A DNA stretch of 6,195 bases from Pseudolysobacter sp. (lineage in GTDB: Bacteria > Pseudomonadota > Gammaproteobacteria > Xanthomonadales > Rhodanobacteraceae): NCBI GenBank assembly GCA_025351985.1, contig JANXUW010000499.1:1-6195 (forward strand). The letters are read 5' to 3'. The notes under the pieces are model-generated. The model did not search any database and had not been told where the DNA came from. It saw only the letters and a program-made list of their open reading frames with translations. Within the stretch, counting starts at the first letter, position 1. The number at the start of each line of letters is the position of its first letter. This document shows positions 5,591-6,195 of the stretch, piece by piece. The position numbers were made by a program, and so were the translations under genes.

Positions 5591-6195
5591 TGCAGCTCTA
5601 TGAAGTTTACTGGCAGCAGATCACGCAAGTTCTGGGTTCGACGTTCCTGCATTTTCTCTGGCAAGGCACCTTGATTGCGCTGTTGTATGCCGCGCTTCGC
5701 ACCTTTACGGCGAAGCCTACCAGTCGATATCTGCTGGGCATACTGTCGTTGTTCGCAATGGCGGTCGCGCCCGCACTGACCGCGTGGCGCACATGGAATC
5801 AATTGACCGCACAATCCAGCGAGTCAGCAGTTGGCGCGGTTTCAAACACATTGTCGGCGGTCAGCGCGACTGCAGACATCGCACAATTTTCCGGCCCTGC
5901 GCTGATGACCAGCCTGTTGCCGTGGCTCGGTGCGATATGGCTTTGCGGCGTGCTGCTGTTGAGCTTGAACTCGCTGCGGCATTGGCGGCACATGCACTGG
6001 TTGTTGCGTCACGACGCCAAGCCGGTGCCCGAGTGGCAATACGATTTGCTGCGGCTGTGCGATCGTTTTGCGATATGGCCACGAGTGCGGCTGCTGCAAT
6101 CGAGTCATGTCGTCACGCCGACATTGATCGGTTGGCTCAAGCCGATCATCCTCTTGCCTGCAAGCGTGCTTGGCGGCTTCACCCCGCAGCAGATC
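5590..6195 (+). CDS. BlaR1/MecR1-type M56 family membrane metallopeptidase sensor, N-terminal part (cut by window end)
   Basis: The reading frame opens at ATG 5590, sharing the last A of the blaI TAA stop, and runs to the window edge without a stop (202 codons seen). Seen: the M56 N-terminus with STFLHFLWQGTLIALLYAAL (18-37) as the first membrane helix, a second hydrophobic stretch near 47-65, an extracytoplasmic segment of about 45 residues rich in Ser/Thr/Ala, and a third helix near 108-127. Then comes the cytoplasmic start of the peptidase domain with the family-typical VVTPTLIGWLKPIILLPASVL (about 174-194). The HExxH zinc motif normally follows soon after FTPQQI and is expected just outside the window. 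In this family the sensor activates and leads to loss of BlaI repression. Whether a beta-lactam-binding domain or some other C-terminal domain follows cannot be seen, so the signal is unknown. Confidence 0.9.
   Translation, partial: MQLYEVYWQQITQVLGSTFLHFLWQGTLIALLYAALRTFTAKPTSRYLLGILSLFAMAVAPALTAWRTWNQLTAQSSESAVGAVSNTLSAVSATADIAQFSGPALMTSLLPWLGAIWLCGVLLLSLNSLRHWRHMHWLLRHDAKPVPEWQYDLLRLCDRFAIWPRVRLLQSSHVVTPTLIGWLKPIILLPASVLGGFTPQQI

Noticed and set aside
1..6195. CRISPR arrays, tRNA or rRNA genes, insertion sequence ends
   Set aside because: No regularly spaced repeats, cloverleaf-like sequences or transposase-like frames were seen; coding space is filled by the seven genes listed.

Overview
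The window reads as a chromosomal segment of a GC-rich gammaproteobacterium. A member of the Xanthomonadales (Rhodanobacter/Dokdonella-like) is the best guess. The basis is the very close RimK match to the E. coli protein, recalled from memory, and the style of the small secreted protein and the BlaI/M56 pair. This is inference, not a database result. All seven genes lie on the + strand. There are no RNA genes, insertion sequences or CRISPR arrays that I can see.

Layout. (1) 2-2682: a two-gene unit in which a radical-SAM DNA modification/repair protein overlaps by 4 nt a DUF4130-uracil-DNA glycosylase (UdgX-type) fusion protein. The pair looks translationally coupled and is the least understood system here. 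(2) 2683-2885: an intergenic stretch with two long perfect inverted repeats. (3) 2886-4260: a RimB-like aspartic protease followed 10 nt later by RimK, the ligase that adds glutamates to ribosomal protein S6. Together they form a ribosome modification/trimming unit. (4) 4261-4417: an intergenic stretch with a consensus-like sigma70 promoter whose -10 region sits in a bulged dyad. It drives a small secreted two-cysteine protein of unknown function (4418-4924). (5) 4925-5191: an AT-richer intergenic region full of short inverted repeats. It ends in a promoter with a perfect 7+7 dyad placed between -35 and -10, a good candidate BlaI operator. (6) 5192 to the window end: a BlaI/MecI-type repressor overlapping by 1 nt the start of a BlaR1-type M56 membrane metallopeptidase, which is cut off by the window edge before its HExxH motif.

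How the genes work together. Three functional pairs are seen, each packed tightly enough to imply co-translation: radical SAM with UdgX (probable DNA damage processing), RimB with RimK (S6 C-terminal glutamate editing), and BlaI with BlaR (signal-dependent derepression). The most interesting points are the SAM/UdgX pair, a clamp-binding-like peptide at the very C-terminus of the radical SAM protein, the variant UdgX loop that keeps the covalent-bonding histidine, and the dyad-embedded promoter ahead of blaI.
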